From Holtermannia corniformis (Eukaryota > Basidiomycota > Tremellomycetes > Holtermanniales): a stretch of DNA of 45,788 bases. Every line of letters begins with the position of its first letter. Within the stretch, counting starts at the first letter, position 1. Below the pieces are notes generated by a model. The model ran no database searches, was not told where the DNA came from, and was given only the letters and a program-made list of their open reading frames with translations. Of the stretch, positions 1 to 9,349 are shown one piece after another. The position numbers were made by a program, and so were the translations under genes. The stretch covers positions 9,697 to 55,484 of the forward strand of contig BCIJ01000001.1 in the NCBI GenBank assembly GCA_001599935.1, written 5' to 3'.

Positions 1-3000
1 GACGACAGATCGGGAGCCGTGGCGGCGGTGCCGTCGGCGAAGAAGTCGGATGCACTCGATGTGCTGCGCAAGGTCGTCACGCTCTGGGAGCGGCAGTTCG
101 GCAAGGTCGTCAAGCGAATTCGCAGTGATGGCGAAAGCGTGCTGGATAGCAGAGAGGCGAAGTCCTGGTACGGTCAGTTAGGGATCGTCCATCAAGTTTC
201 GCCCCGCCACACACCCGAACTCAACGGCAAAGCCGAAAGGACGATTCGCACCATCAAGGAGGGCACGAGAGCCATGGTGAACGGCAGTGGCATGGGCCAC
301 GCCTACTGGGACCGCGCGTCAGAGTACGCCGCCGTCATTCTCAACAAGTCTACCATCGACAGAGCCGGCGTATCGGCCTGGGAGAAGATCACCGGCCGGC
401 AAGCTGGGCTTGCAAGCGTCCGGGAATTCGGGTCATACGGATACGCCCAATTGCCTCAAGGCACGAGGTCGAAGGCGTCATTCGAGACGCCCAATGGCCG
501 ACTCTGCCGAATCATCGGTCAAAGGATCGATATGAGCGGCTGGATCGTCGAATTCGCCGACAGCGGCGACGTGCAATATTCGCGAGACGTGCGACTGCAC
601 ACTGGCCCAGTGAGGCCAATCGAGGCCGAGCCCGTCATGGCCGTCGGCCGCCAAGAAGACACCGATGGATTCGTCGAAGTCCCTACCAGCCTTGGCGACG
701 AGGCCAACCAGCAGGACGATGCATCAGAGCATCAAGCCGAAGACGATTCCGAGGCGGAAGTCGTCGAGCCGGCAGCCGCCGACCCGAAGGTAGGCGCCAC
801 ACCGATAGCCGCGGCACCGAAGACCAAGACCAAGACGATCGGCATCACCACGATCGACTTACCTCGAGCCTCCCCCGATCACCTCCTCCTGCCTCACGAA
901 CAAGTCGACAAACCCAGCGGTGTTATCGTCACGAATCGCCTTATTGAAGAGCTTCGAAGGAAGGAGACCCAGTCGAAAGAGCGATTGAGTGCCGAGGAGA
1001 AGGGAATTTGGAACCGCTGGAGAAGGTTTCAGATACCGGAGGCGCAGCCGACCCAATCGGACTCACCAGTCGATCTCGGCCGCGGCAAGAGGGCCAGCCA
1101 ACCCAGCGCGCGATTGCGACAAAGTGCCTTCGCCAACGAGCTCGACGAGGACGAGCCAAAGACTTGGCGACACGCGATGCGTGGAAGGAACGGGGCGGAT
1201 TGGCTGAGGGCGGCTCAGTCAGAGCTTAACAGCTTNGATCGGAAGCGGACGTGGGAAATGGCGAAGCTCCCGCGAAACAAGAAGGCAATCGGGTGCAGAT
1301 GGGTCTTCAAGAGGAAACGCGATGCCGAGGGCAAGATCGTCAAATACAAGGCAAGGCTCGTCGCCCAAGGATTCACCCAACGGTGGGGACAAGACTACAC
1401 CGAGACCTTCGCACCGGTCGGCCGCGCCGTCAGCCTTCGGGTGATGCTCGCCATTGCAGCGAGCCAAGACCTCGAGCTCCTCCAAGCAGACGTCGAGGGG
1501 GCGTACCTGAACGGCAAGATCGACGAGGACATCTACATGAAGATTCCCGAGGGCATGCCGGCCAAAGGCGGCTTCGATTGCGTCAAGATCAAGAAGGCGC
1601 TATACGGCCTCAAGCAGTCAGGCCGCCAGTGGTGGCTCGAGCTCGGCGGCAAGCTCGAAAAGCTAGGATTCAAGCGCCTCGAGGCAGACTGGGGCGTGTA
1701 CACGAGGGACGGACCCAATGGCAAGGTCACGATGCTCGTCTACGTTGACGACCTCCTCATCAGCGGCCGATCGAAGGCCGAGCTCAAGAGGGTCATCAAG
1801 GACCTGTCGAAGCACTGGAAGATCGCGGAAATGGGGGAGGTGACGTCCATCCTGGGACTCAAGGTCACGAGGGACCGACAGGCGAAGAAGATCTGGCTCA
1901 CGCAGCCAGGGTACATCGACAAGATCGTCGACAGGTTCCCGCCGACAACCGAGCGCACCTTCTCGACACCAATGGCCGTCGAGAACGCCGTCATCAAGAC
2001 CGACGAGGCCAAGCAAGTCACATATCAAGAACTCATCGGAAGCTTGATGTGGGTCGCCGGGAGCACGCGGCCAGACGTGGCCTTCGCCACGATGTACCTC
2101 GCNCGAGCCAATGGAGCGCCGACTCTGTCTCACTGGGAGATGGGTCTACGAGTGGTCTCGTACCTCGCAAGCACGCGGGACAAGGGGATCTCCATCGGCG
2201 GCAACAAGCGCGCCGACCTCGAGGGATGGGTCGATTCGGACTTCGGCGGCTGTCTGGAAACTAGAAGATCGACCACCGGGTACCTCTTCAAGCTCAACAA
2301 CTCGCCCGTGGCGTGGTGCTCGCGAAGGCAAGCATCCACGGCAAGCTCGACAACCGAGGCGGAGTATGTCGCGATGGCCGAAGCTGGACGCGAGGCTGTC
2401 TGGCTTCGGCGGCTACTGGGGGAGCTGGGGGAGCCCCAGCCAAGCACGACGCTGCACTGCGACAACCAATCGGCAATCCACCTAGGCAAGAACCCGGCGA
2501 CGCACCAGAGGACCAAGCACATCGACATCAAGCACCATATCCTTCGAGACATGGTCGAGGCCAAGTCAATCTCGCTTGAGTACGTGCGCACGGCCGAACA
2601 GCAAGCCGACATCTTCACCAAGCCGCTGGCAAGACAGCAGTTCGCCACCCTGGCTGGCAAGATGGGCGTCGAGGGCGTCAAGGGCGCCAAAGACGCCAAA
2701 GGGGTCAAGATCGAGGACGCCGCGAAACGCCGGCCGGCGCAAGAAACGGCGATGGCGACCCGCCTGCTCGAAAGCTACGACGACGACGACAACGGCGGCG
2801 TCGGAGAAGACAGCCGCTACATGTGTAGCCCGTCCGAGGCGTCGAGGATGCAGAGGTGCAACCACGGCCACGGGCACGAGGACGAGCGCGAGGCAAGAAA
2901 CCGCGCAAGATGGCCAGCGAGTGGCCACCCGCGGCGAGCAAGGCCCTCAGAGGGCCATCCAGAAGTCCACGGGTCACACGAAGGCGAAGAAGGACGAGGA

Positions 3001-3612
3001 CACACCTTCGCCACCAACCACTCGAGGCCGTACGAGGCCGAAGACGATCTGAGGACGCGTCAGCATCAGCGTCAAGATCATCGGCGTCAAGATCATCGGC
3101 TTCAAGATCACCAACATCAGCGCCAGCAGCGGCGCGATGCCGAAGCCAAGAGGTTGTACGACACCCTCGCCACCGTCATTCCCGGAGGGCGAAACTACGT
3201 ACCTGGGACANNCACTACNGACAGCCAGTGGGCGGNCCTNCGGCGATTCAGCCGTCGAAGTCGATTGGCGGCTTTGAAGCAAGACGATGACTTGAAGGGT
3301 GGTCGCAACAAGTCAAAGGCGGCGGCGGCGGCGCGGCAAGCCAAGCCGCGCAGGCACGATCCGCGGTGCGCGGATCCGCGGTGCAAGACCGATCCACGGT
3401 GCGCAACCGTTTGGCAAGTTGGCGTGGCGGCCGTGATCATCATCATCATGATCACCCTTGGCCACGCCGTCGCCAAGATGAGCATCGTCGCTCGTGGGGG
3501 AGTGTTGGAATACGCCACGCAGCCAGCCATCCCAGCGGAGGACGCCGCATCCGGCGAACACTACATCCGGCGAGGATGTAGCCAAGACACGTCTGCCGCG
3601 GCGAGGATGTAG
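1..3612 (+). CDS. Copia polyprotein (integrase end, RT, RNase H), 5'-partial
   Basis: Open frame from the first base to the stop at 3612; the true start lies upstream. The first ~150 residues are the back half of the integrase core: an SDGE segment and a later PELNGKAER segment carry the second acidic residue and the glutamate of the D,D-E triad. A variable, acid-rich linker follows. Reverse transcriptase runs from about 1160 to 2050, with CRWVFKRK, ARLVAQGF, the LQADVEGAYLNG palm motif and the catalytic YVDDLL at 1741. RNase H runs from about 2220 to 2620, with WVDSDFGG, SSTTEAEYVA, CDNQSAI and ADIFTKPL. These are standard copia motifs. After RNase H the frame stays open for ~300 more codons of charged, low-complexity sequence with DPRC repeats and a hydrophobic stretch near 3430-3480. 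This tail is either a C-terminal extension or untranslated sequence that happens to be open. Confidence 0.9.
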   Translation, partial: DDRSGAVAAVPSAKKSDALDVLRKVVTLWERQFGKVVKRIRSDGESVLDSREAKSWYGQLGIVHQVSPRHTPELNGKAERTIRTIKEGTRAMVNGSGMGHAYWDRASEYAAVILNKSTIDRAGVSAWEKITGRQAGLASVREFGSYGYAQLPQGTRSKASFETPNGRLCRIIGQRIDMSGWIVEFADSGDVQYSRDVRLHTGPVRPIEAEPVMAVGRQEDTDGFVEVPTSLGDEANQQDDASEHQAEDDSEAEVVEPAAADPKVGATPIAAAPKTKTKTIGITTIDLPRASPDHLLLPHEQVDKPSGVIVTNRLIEELRRKETQSKERLSAEEKGIWNRWRRFQIPEAQPTQSDSPVDLGRGKRASQPSARLRQSAFANELDEDEPKTWRHAMRGRNGADWLRAAQSELNSXDRKRTWEMAKLPRNKKAIGCRWVFKRKRDAEGKIVKYKARLVAQGFTQRWGQDYTETFAPVGRAVSLRVMLAIAASQDLELLQADVEGAYLNGKIDEDIYMKIPEGMPAKGGFDCVKIKKALYGLKQSGRQWWLELGGKLEKLGFKRLEADWGVYTRDGPNGKVTMLVYVDDLLISGRSKAELKRVIKDLSKHWKIAEMGEVTSILGLKVTRDRQAKKIWLTQPGYIDKIVDRFPPTTERTFSTPMAVENAVIKTDEAKQVTYQELIGSLMWVAGSTRPDVAFATMYLXRANGAPTLSHWEMGLRVVSYLASTRDKGISIGGNKRADLEGWVDSDFGGCLETRRSTTGYLFKLNNSPVAWCSRRQASTASSTTEAEYVAMAEAGREAVWLRRLLGELGEPQPSTTLHCDNQSAIHLGKNPATHQRTKHIDIKHHILRDMVEAKSISLEYVRTAEQQADIFTKPLARQQFATLAGKMGVEGVKGAKDAKGVKIEDAAKRRPAQETAMATRLLESYDDDDNGGVGEDSRYMCSPSEASRMQRCNHGHGHEDEREARNRARWPASGHPRRARPSEGHPEVHGSHEGEEGRGHTFATNHSRPYEAEDDLRTRQHQRQDHRRQDHRLQDHQHQRQQRRDAEAKRLYDTLATVIPGGRNYVPGTXTXDSQWAXXRRFSRRSRLAALKQDDDLKGGRNKSKAAAAARQAKPRRHDPRCADPRCKTDPRCATVWQVGVAAVIIIIMITLGHAVAKMSIVARGGVLEYATQPAIPAEDAASGEHYIRRGCSQDTSAAARM

Positions 3613-3724
3613 TCAAGGCGCCGAGGGACACTACATCCGGCGAGACAGTCAGGATGGCGTGCTAGACATCAGGGACGTCAGAGTTGTAGGCGAAAGCCTA
3701 CAAAGAAGCGCCGTAGCGAGCGAG
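3503..3724 (+). repeat. Start of copia 3' LTR with stem-loops (end uncertain)
   Basis: The LTR begins with TGTTGGAATA directly after a G-rich purine tract. It holds two kinds of inverted repeat. CTACATCC and GGATGTAG occur as a hairpin at 3561-3568/3574-3581 and again, in swapped order, at 3605-3612 and 3631-3638. A perfect 8-bp stem closed by GAAA lies at 3684-3703. I could not see a matching CA end, so the right border is only approximate. Confidence 0.6.
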
Positions 3725-4288
3725 ATGCATCACGGTTCTTCCCCATCATCTAACAAATGGCTCTCAGCTTGCGCAAGCGGTCAGCACCTCATGAAAACAA
3801 GTCACCCAGCGCTCATCAATCATCACCAGTCAGCTGATGTGCCTCTCGATCAGGAGCATCCCGCGTGGCACCCGCTTCGTGAAGCTCACATGCGTGCGCT
3901 GGAGCTGACTGAAACCCTGGCCAACAAGCTCGCAGCCAGTCAAGCTCGCATCCGGAAACTTGAAGCCGAAGTAACACTGTCGAATTCCGCCGCCAACTTA
4001 TTTCGACGCAAGATCTTCCAGCTCTGGAACGAAGCAAAGGAGCGCTGCGGTGAGCGTGTCTCGACGCCAATCCCAGCGTCAGCAAACCAACGCTGGCAGG
4101 CCGAGTATACTGAGGCGATGAACCGCGTGCTAGGCGAGCAGACACGGATCATAGAGCAAGCACTCTGCAAGGCAGAATTAGCGCTAGCCCAGGCAAGCAC
4201 CGCCGCAAGCTTGGCAAGGTCACACGAAGAAGAGATTATGCAATTGAAGGGGCTCAAGGTGTCTCCTTCACCTGAACCCGGGCTTTGA
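3725..4288 (+). CDS. Hypothetical coiled-coil protein next to the LTR
   Basis: ORF of 188 codons from the ATG at 3725. The same frame is open from 3494, inside the retroelement, so the true start is unclear. I do not recognise the family. Residues ~55-85 and ~130-175 are rich in A, L, E, K and R with heptad-like spacing (ELTETLANKLAASQARIRKL, then a second helix near the end), which suggests a coiled coil. The protein ends in SPSPEPGL. It is transcribed towards the SelW-like gene, whose stop is at 4415. It could be the remaining 3' exon of a host gene hit by the copia insertion, or a gene whose start now sits beside the LTR. Its length and helical pattern argue against pure chance, but there is no homology support. 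Confidence 0.4.
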   Translation: MHHGSSPSSNKWLSACASGQHLMKTSHPALINHHQSADVPLDQEHPAWHPLREAHMRALELTETLANKLAASQARIRKLEAEVTLSNSAANLFRRKIFQLWNEAKERCGERVSTPIPASANQRWQAEYTEAMNRVLGEQTRIIEQALCKAELALAQASTAASLARSHEEEIMQLKGLKVSPSPEPGL

Positions 4289-4414
4289 TCATCTTCACAA
4301 CATACACGCTGTCATTGATTGGAGTCGATGCTGGAACGCAGGAGGATATCATGTACATACTGGAAATGAGTATGGAAGTCGTCGTCGACGCATGAAGCTC
4401 CATCATTATGCAGG

Positions 4415-4996
4415 TTACGCACGATCACTTGAGCTCTGAGCGCCGGCTGGCTTACGGTCCGAGTGTCCCAGGTCCTGCGCCGGTTGGATCTCGTCCCGTA
4501 ATCGCTGCTTGAGTACCTTGAGTTCCGGGAACCCGCCCTCGACCTGGCGATTGTGTCAGCGGTCACTGGTCCGATAGCCGCGCTCATCGCAAATTCACCT
4601 TGCGATCCCATAGCAGTTTGTAGTCACCGTCTCGTACGAGCCAGACTCGGAAGCGACCACCCGTCTCTGGTGCGTTCAAGGGCTGTAGGCAGATCGACTT
4701 GAGGGTCGGTGGCGGGAATGTGAGGAAGAGCTCGGTCTGGACCCAGGTGGCTCGGGGCGCCCTGGCTCTCCGTCAGCTTATCACAGCTTTTCAAAAGCTC
4801 AACAGGCTCACCACCGACATCTATCACAAAACTCGATGATGATCCCTGGTGAAGCGAGTTGGGCGGGCGGTGTGAAGGTGGAGGGATCCAGCAGTGGGTC
4901 CGTGCTTTGTGCGAGTTTGAAGTCTTCTGTCGCTGCCTTTGGCGTCGCCGCTGATGGCTGCGCTGGCCCGCAGTCTGCACAGTCACCCTTCTGCAT
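4415..4996 (-). CDS. SelW/Rdx-family thioredoxin-like protein
   Basis: Three exons (4812-4996, 4599-4761, 4415-4543) join in frame to 158 residues. After an N-terminal extension of ~48 residues comes PGIIIEFCDRCRW, the first strand and CxxC redox loop typical of the Rdx (SelW/SelT/SelH) family. Next come WVQTELFLTFPP, a GGRFRVWL strand, LLWDRK, and the conserved EGGFPELKVLKQRLRDEI helix ending in LGHSD. The family has a thioredoxin-like fold and is thought to act in redox control. Here both active-site positions are cysteine, as usual in fungi, which lack selenocysteine. Intron ends are GTGAGC...CCAG and GTGAAT...CCAG. The 5' end lies 148 bp from the divergent DIS3 start. The N-terminal extension beyond the core fold has no assigned role. 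Confidence 0.85.
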
Positions 4997-5144
4997 CTTG
5001 TCTAGCTTGTTGAGACTGTCAATGAGTCCTCAAGACGAGAGTAACATCCATCATGGGCTATCACGTGTGAGGGCCGTGCTGAGAAATCGGTCACTGCTCC
5101 TTCTCGACGACTTTCAAGCGAGTTCAACTTGATAATCAGCGACC
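4997..5144. promoter_or_regulatory. Shared promoter region of SelW-like gene and DIS3
   Basis: Only 148 bp separate the two divergent start codons, so both promoters and both 5' leaders must lie here or overlap the genes. No clear TATA box was seen. A CACGTG-related element (ATCACGTGTG) lies near 5060. Confidence 0.5.
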
Positions 5145-8100
5145 ATGGCGACCGCAGCTCAGCCTGTAATCACGATCCTCAAGCGGAGACGTGCAGACGC
5201 CCCGTTCGGTCAGACGAAATTCTACAAAAAGACGGCAAAGGGCAAGGTTTTGAACAGTACGTGTGAGCTCGATCGAACACCGATGCTGACCGTGCTCGCG
5301 TTACAGTCCTCAGAGAACGATACGTGCGGTCAGATATCCCCTGTGGATTCGCAGACTGTGATGTCTGTGATGGCTTCCCTGGACAAAAGGCCGTGCTGCC
5401 CAGTGTAGGCTACACGCAGCATGCTCAGTTCACCGGGCCGAGCGGGCACTACATCGTCGTCGACACCAACATTGTCCTTCACCAGGTAGGTTTATCTCTC
5501 TAAGGTCTGCTCGCAGGACTGATCAGACCAGATCGACCTGCTGCTGTCCCTCCCGACATCTCTGCCGCTCGTCATCCCATCGACTGTGATGCAGGAAACC
5601 CGGCACCGCTCATTGCCAATTTACAACCGGCTGCAGCAGCTTGTACAAGACGAGGACCGTCGTGTGTGGGTCTACTGGAACGAAGAACGGCGTGAGACGG
5701 CAACGGCCAGGGAGGAGGGAGAAGGCGTCAACGATCGCAACGATCGAGGTCGGTATCCGTTTCCTGTGTTCTCACGGCGCTAACGAGCCGCAGCAATCCG
5801 CCTCACAGTCGCTTTCTACCAACAACATCTGCAGCGATCGACCTCCACACCTCCGACGCTGCTACTGCTGTCTGACGATCGGGGCAACCGAGCCAAAGCT
5901 GCCGCCGAGGGCCTGCAATCATGTACCACGAAGGATTACGTCGACAAGCTGCCGACGGACGAGCGGGAACGCTTGGTCGACCTTGTTGCCGGCGGCGTAG
6001 ACGATCTTGATGGTGCAGAACGACAATCAAAGTCCAAGAAGCTGTACGAGGAGGTGCGTTCAGTCTCACCGCTTCCTGTTGGCGTACTGACACATTGCAG
6101 TACCTGCCATTGGCAACCCTTAACGCGGGCGTCAAGGCCGGTCGGTTTCACCAAGGCCACTTTAACGCCTCGCAATACAACTATCTCGAAGGCACCGTCA
6201 GCGTCCCGGCATTCCACAAGCGCGTCCTCCTTGTCGGTCGGCAAAGCATGAACCGCTCGGTCGATGGCGACGTGGTCGTTGTCGAGATTTTTCCGAAATC
6301 GGAATGGAAGGCGCCTGGAGAGGAGGTTGTGGACCAGGATGGTGCGCTTGGGGTCTTGGACCTGTAACGCGAGCTGATGACGTGTAGTCGCGCTGAAAGA
6401 TGACGATGTGGAGGACGAGGATGGCCGGCTTGAGCTCGAGGAAGCAAGAGCGAGGAAGGAGGATCAGGATACGGCGGATACGGCCAAGCAGAATGCAAAG
6501 GAGGTGCTGCCGACCGGGCGCGTCGTCGGCGTCATCAAGCGCAACTGGCGAGCGTGAGTCTCCCTCCGCACCAACAGATGACTCGTACTGATTCGCGCAG
6601 ATATGTATGCCACCTCGACCGCTCATCGCTCTCCGCTGCCGCTCTCACCTCGCTCTCCCAACAAACCGTGTTCGCAACCCCCCTCGCGCGTACCCTGCCG
6701 CGCATTCGACTCCGTACCAGACAAGCGCCAACACTGCTCGATCAAAAGATCCTCGTCACGATCGACGCATGGCCCATCAACTCGCGCTACCCGGAAGGCC
6801 ATTTCGTCCGCGCCTTGGGCAAAGTTGAGAGCAAAGAGGCCGAGCAGGAGAGTTTGTTGTTGGAATACGAAGTGCCGTATCGGCCTTTTGGCAAGGCTAT
6901 CCTCAAATGTCTACCAGAGGAGGGCGACAAGTGGGTCGTGCCGGAGAAGAAGCCAGAAGAGGTCGTATGGAGGGATCGAGAGGATTTGAGGGACCTGATC
7001 GTGGCGAGCATCGATCCGCCTGGTGGGTCGCGCTTGATCGGTTCTTTGACGAGATCGGGCTGATCAGCAATAGGGTGTACGGATATTGACGATGCACTTC
7101 ACGCGCGTCAGCTTTCAAACGGCAATATCGAAGCCGGTGTCCGTGAGTGTCTCGTTGGCGCTTTCTGGCCTGGGCTCACCATCGCAGACATTGCCGACGT
7201 CTCGCATTTCGTTCACCCCGACAACCCAATGGATTCTGAAGCCGCCGCGCGCGGAACGACAGTCTATCTCGTTGACAAGCGGATAGACATGTTGCCCGAG
7301 CTGCTGGGTACCAACCTGTGCTCGTTGCGGCCGTTCGTCGAGCGCCTGGCGTTCTCTGCCATCTGGGTGGGTTACATGACGGCTTGACGATGAGTGGCTG
7401 ACACTGCGTCAAGGAACTCACGCCCAAAGCCGAGATTGTCAACGTGCGGTTTGCCAAGAGCGTGATTGCGTCCAAGATGGCGTTTACGTACGAAGCCGCA
7501 CAGAAGCGCATGGACGACAAGTGGGTCTTTTCTTGGGGCTCGGATGTGCCTTCTGACACCGCAGATCGCTGAACGACCCGCTCACCGACTCTGTGCGACT
7601 GCTGAACAAGCTCTCCATCCAGCTCAAAGCGGCTCGTATGCGCGCCGGCGCGCTCTCGCTCTCCTCGCCGGAACTCAAGATCCACCTCGACTCGTCGGAA
7701 TCCGCAGAGCCGGTCGATGTGGAGCAAAAGCAGGCGTTTGAGACCAACAGCCTCGTTGAGGAGTTTATGCTGCTCGCGAATGTCAGCGTGGCTGCAAAGA
7801 TCCAAGAGACGTTTCCACAGACGGCTGTGTTGAGGTATGTGGTGGGTCACTGAAGGAGAAGTGGACTGATGAGGCTCTAGACGGCATAACCCGCCGCCCA
7901 AGACGAACTTTGAGACGTTGCAAGACATTCTGCAGAAGCGCCGTGGGTTTACATTGGATGTCTCGAGCTCTGGCGCGCTCGCGGCTTCACTGGACGCTTG
8001 CGTGGTGTGTACCGTGCAGATAATAGCAGATCGCCTTAGCTGACGTTGACTAGGACCCGGCAGAACCCGAGTTCAACACGCTCGTACGGATCATGGCGAC

Positions 8101-8846
8101 GCGCTGTATGCTTTCCGCCGAGTATTTCTGCTCGGGCAGTGTCAGCAAGGAGCAATTCGGGCACTATGGGCTCGCGAGTCCGATCTACACCCACTTTACG
8201 GTCCGTCGTGTTGCTTACGTCGTCCGGAGATCGCTGACATGACGGCTAGTCGCCCATCCGTCGATACGCCGACGTGCTGGCCCACCGTCAACTCGCAGCC
8301 GCGATCAATTATACACCCCTCCACCCGTCACTGCAATCCAAGACGCACGTCGACAAGACACTGAGCGTGGTGAATCGCCGGCACAGGCTCGCGCAGATGG
8401 CCGGCCGCGCCAGTGTTGAGTTTTACGTCGGCTTGGCGCTCAAGGCCCGCGGAGGCGGCACGGGCGTGAGTCGTGAAGAGGCGTTTGTGATTCGGACATT
8501 TAGGAACGGGTTGGCCGTGTTTGTCTCCAAGTGAGTGTAGTGTGTTGCTGTGCTGCACGGCTAACGCATGAACGTAGGCTCGGGATCGAGGGCTTGGTCA
8601 CCTTTTCCAAGGACACGCACACGTTCGACGCGGAAAACTACTGCATCACCGTCCCGTCGGCTACCGGGTCCGACGTGCAGATCTCCGTCTTTGACAAGAT
8701 CACGGTCGAGGTCTCGATTGAAAAGGACAAGAATACGCAACGCGGCAAAGTCAAGGTCGGTCTCCGACCCGATTTCTTGGGTGCTGATCCAGAGCTGATG
8801 CGCGCAGATGATCATGGTCGGCCCCGTGAGCTCGGTGGGGCTGTAG
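5145..8846 (+). CDS. DIS3: Exosome catalytic subunit Dis3/Rrp44
   Basis: Sixteen exons sum to 2,991 nt (996 residues), close to yeast Rrp44 (~1,000). Order: CR3 motif with three cysteines (CGFADCDVC) after [16 protein letters not shown] endonuclease domain with [12 protein letters not shown], a glutamate in STVMQE and NDRAIR, all acidic positions kept; cold-shock domains ([34 protein letters not shown]); RNB exonuclease domain with [13 protein letters not shown], whose aspartates bind magnesium, and [19 protein letters not shown]-terminal S1 domain. The protein degrades and cuts RNA 3'-5' as the active subunit of nuclear and cytoplasmic exosomes. Introns are 44-67 nt. The last one (8756-8807) avoids a longer read-through frame and restores the family ending (KVKMIMVGPV), with the stop at 8846. 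Start: the ATG at 5145 precedes the conserved [11 protein letters not shown] segment. Confidence 0.97.
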
Positions 8847-9349
8847 GCACGCTACCGTCGGCCGATGCAGCTAGTCGGGCGGGGTCAGGGCGGTGGCTCG
8901 GTATGTAACGTGATGCATGGCGCAGGTGGCTCTAACAGACCGTAAAGTATGTAAAACTCGAAAGCCTTCAGCGTTGAGCTTGCAGCGCTGCTGTCGATGC
9001 GAGCAAAGACGCCTGCAGGGCGAGGGGGTGGGCGACGGAGGCTCCTAGCAAGTCGCTAGCGCTTCGCTACCACTACTTGATAGCTCGCCACCGGAAGCCA
9101 TAAAGTACAACTCGTAGGCGACTGAAACGGAGCGCAGACAAAGAGGAGGAAGAAGGGGAGGATGGCGGGTGAGCCTTGAGCTTGCAGCCGCCCTCGATGA
9201 TGGCGAAAAGACGGTTGAGCCAATCTTGAAAACCGTCCCTTTGGTGATTCTGGCGAAACTGCCAGGCTAGCAAGCTCCTAGCGCCTCGCTAACACATACT
9301 CTCACCGTCCATCACTTCATCGCCACCGGGACACCAACAGCACCGCAGA
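8847..9349. other. Intergenic region between DIS3 and the kinase-like gene
   Basis: About 500 bp without a convincing gene. It holds the DIS3 3' region and the upstream region of the next gene. A short motif recurs: GCTAGCGCTTCGCTA near 9055 and CCTAGCGCCTCGCTAA near 9278. A 66-codon reverse-strand ORF at 9073-9273 shows no recognisable motif. Confidence 0.5.

Larger units (their letters stand above)
1..3724 (+). mobile_element. Ty1/copia LTR retrotransposon, 3' part only
   Basis: The window opens inside the pol gene of a copia-type element. The order integrase, reverse transcriptase, RNase H, short purine tract, LTR is the copia order. Gag, protease, the front of integrase and the 5' LTR lie outside the window. 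The purine-rich stretch at about 3494-3502 is followed at 3503 by TGTTGGAATA, the usual look of a copia LTR start. The LTR end is not fixed because the 5' LTR is not available for comparison, so the right limit given here is a guess. Single N bases at 1236 and 2103 and several near 3211-3240 show unresolved sequence. No frameshift or stop breaks the pol frame, so the copy may be young. Confidence 0.88.

Noticed and set aside
2130..2708. 192-codon reverse ORF in the copia element
   Set aside because: Antisense to RNase H; GC-rich coding sequence gives such open frames by chance.
4415..4996. Selenocysteine in the SelW-like protein
   Set aside because: The active site is CDRC with two TGT codons; no in-frame TGA is needed.
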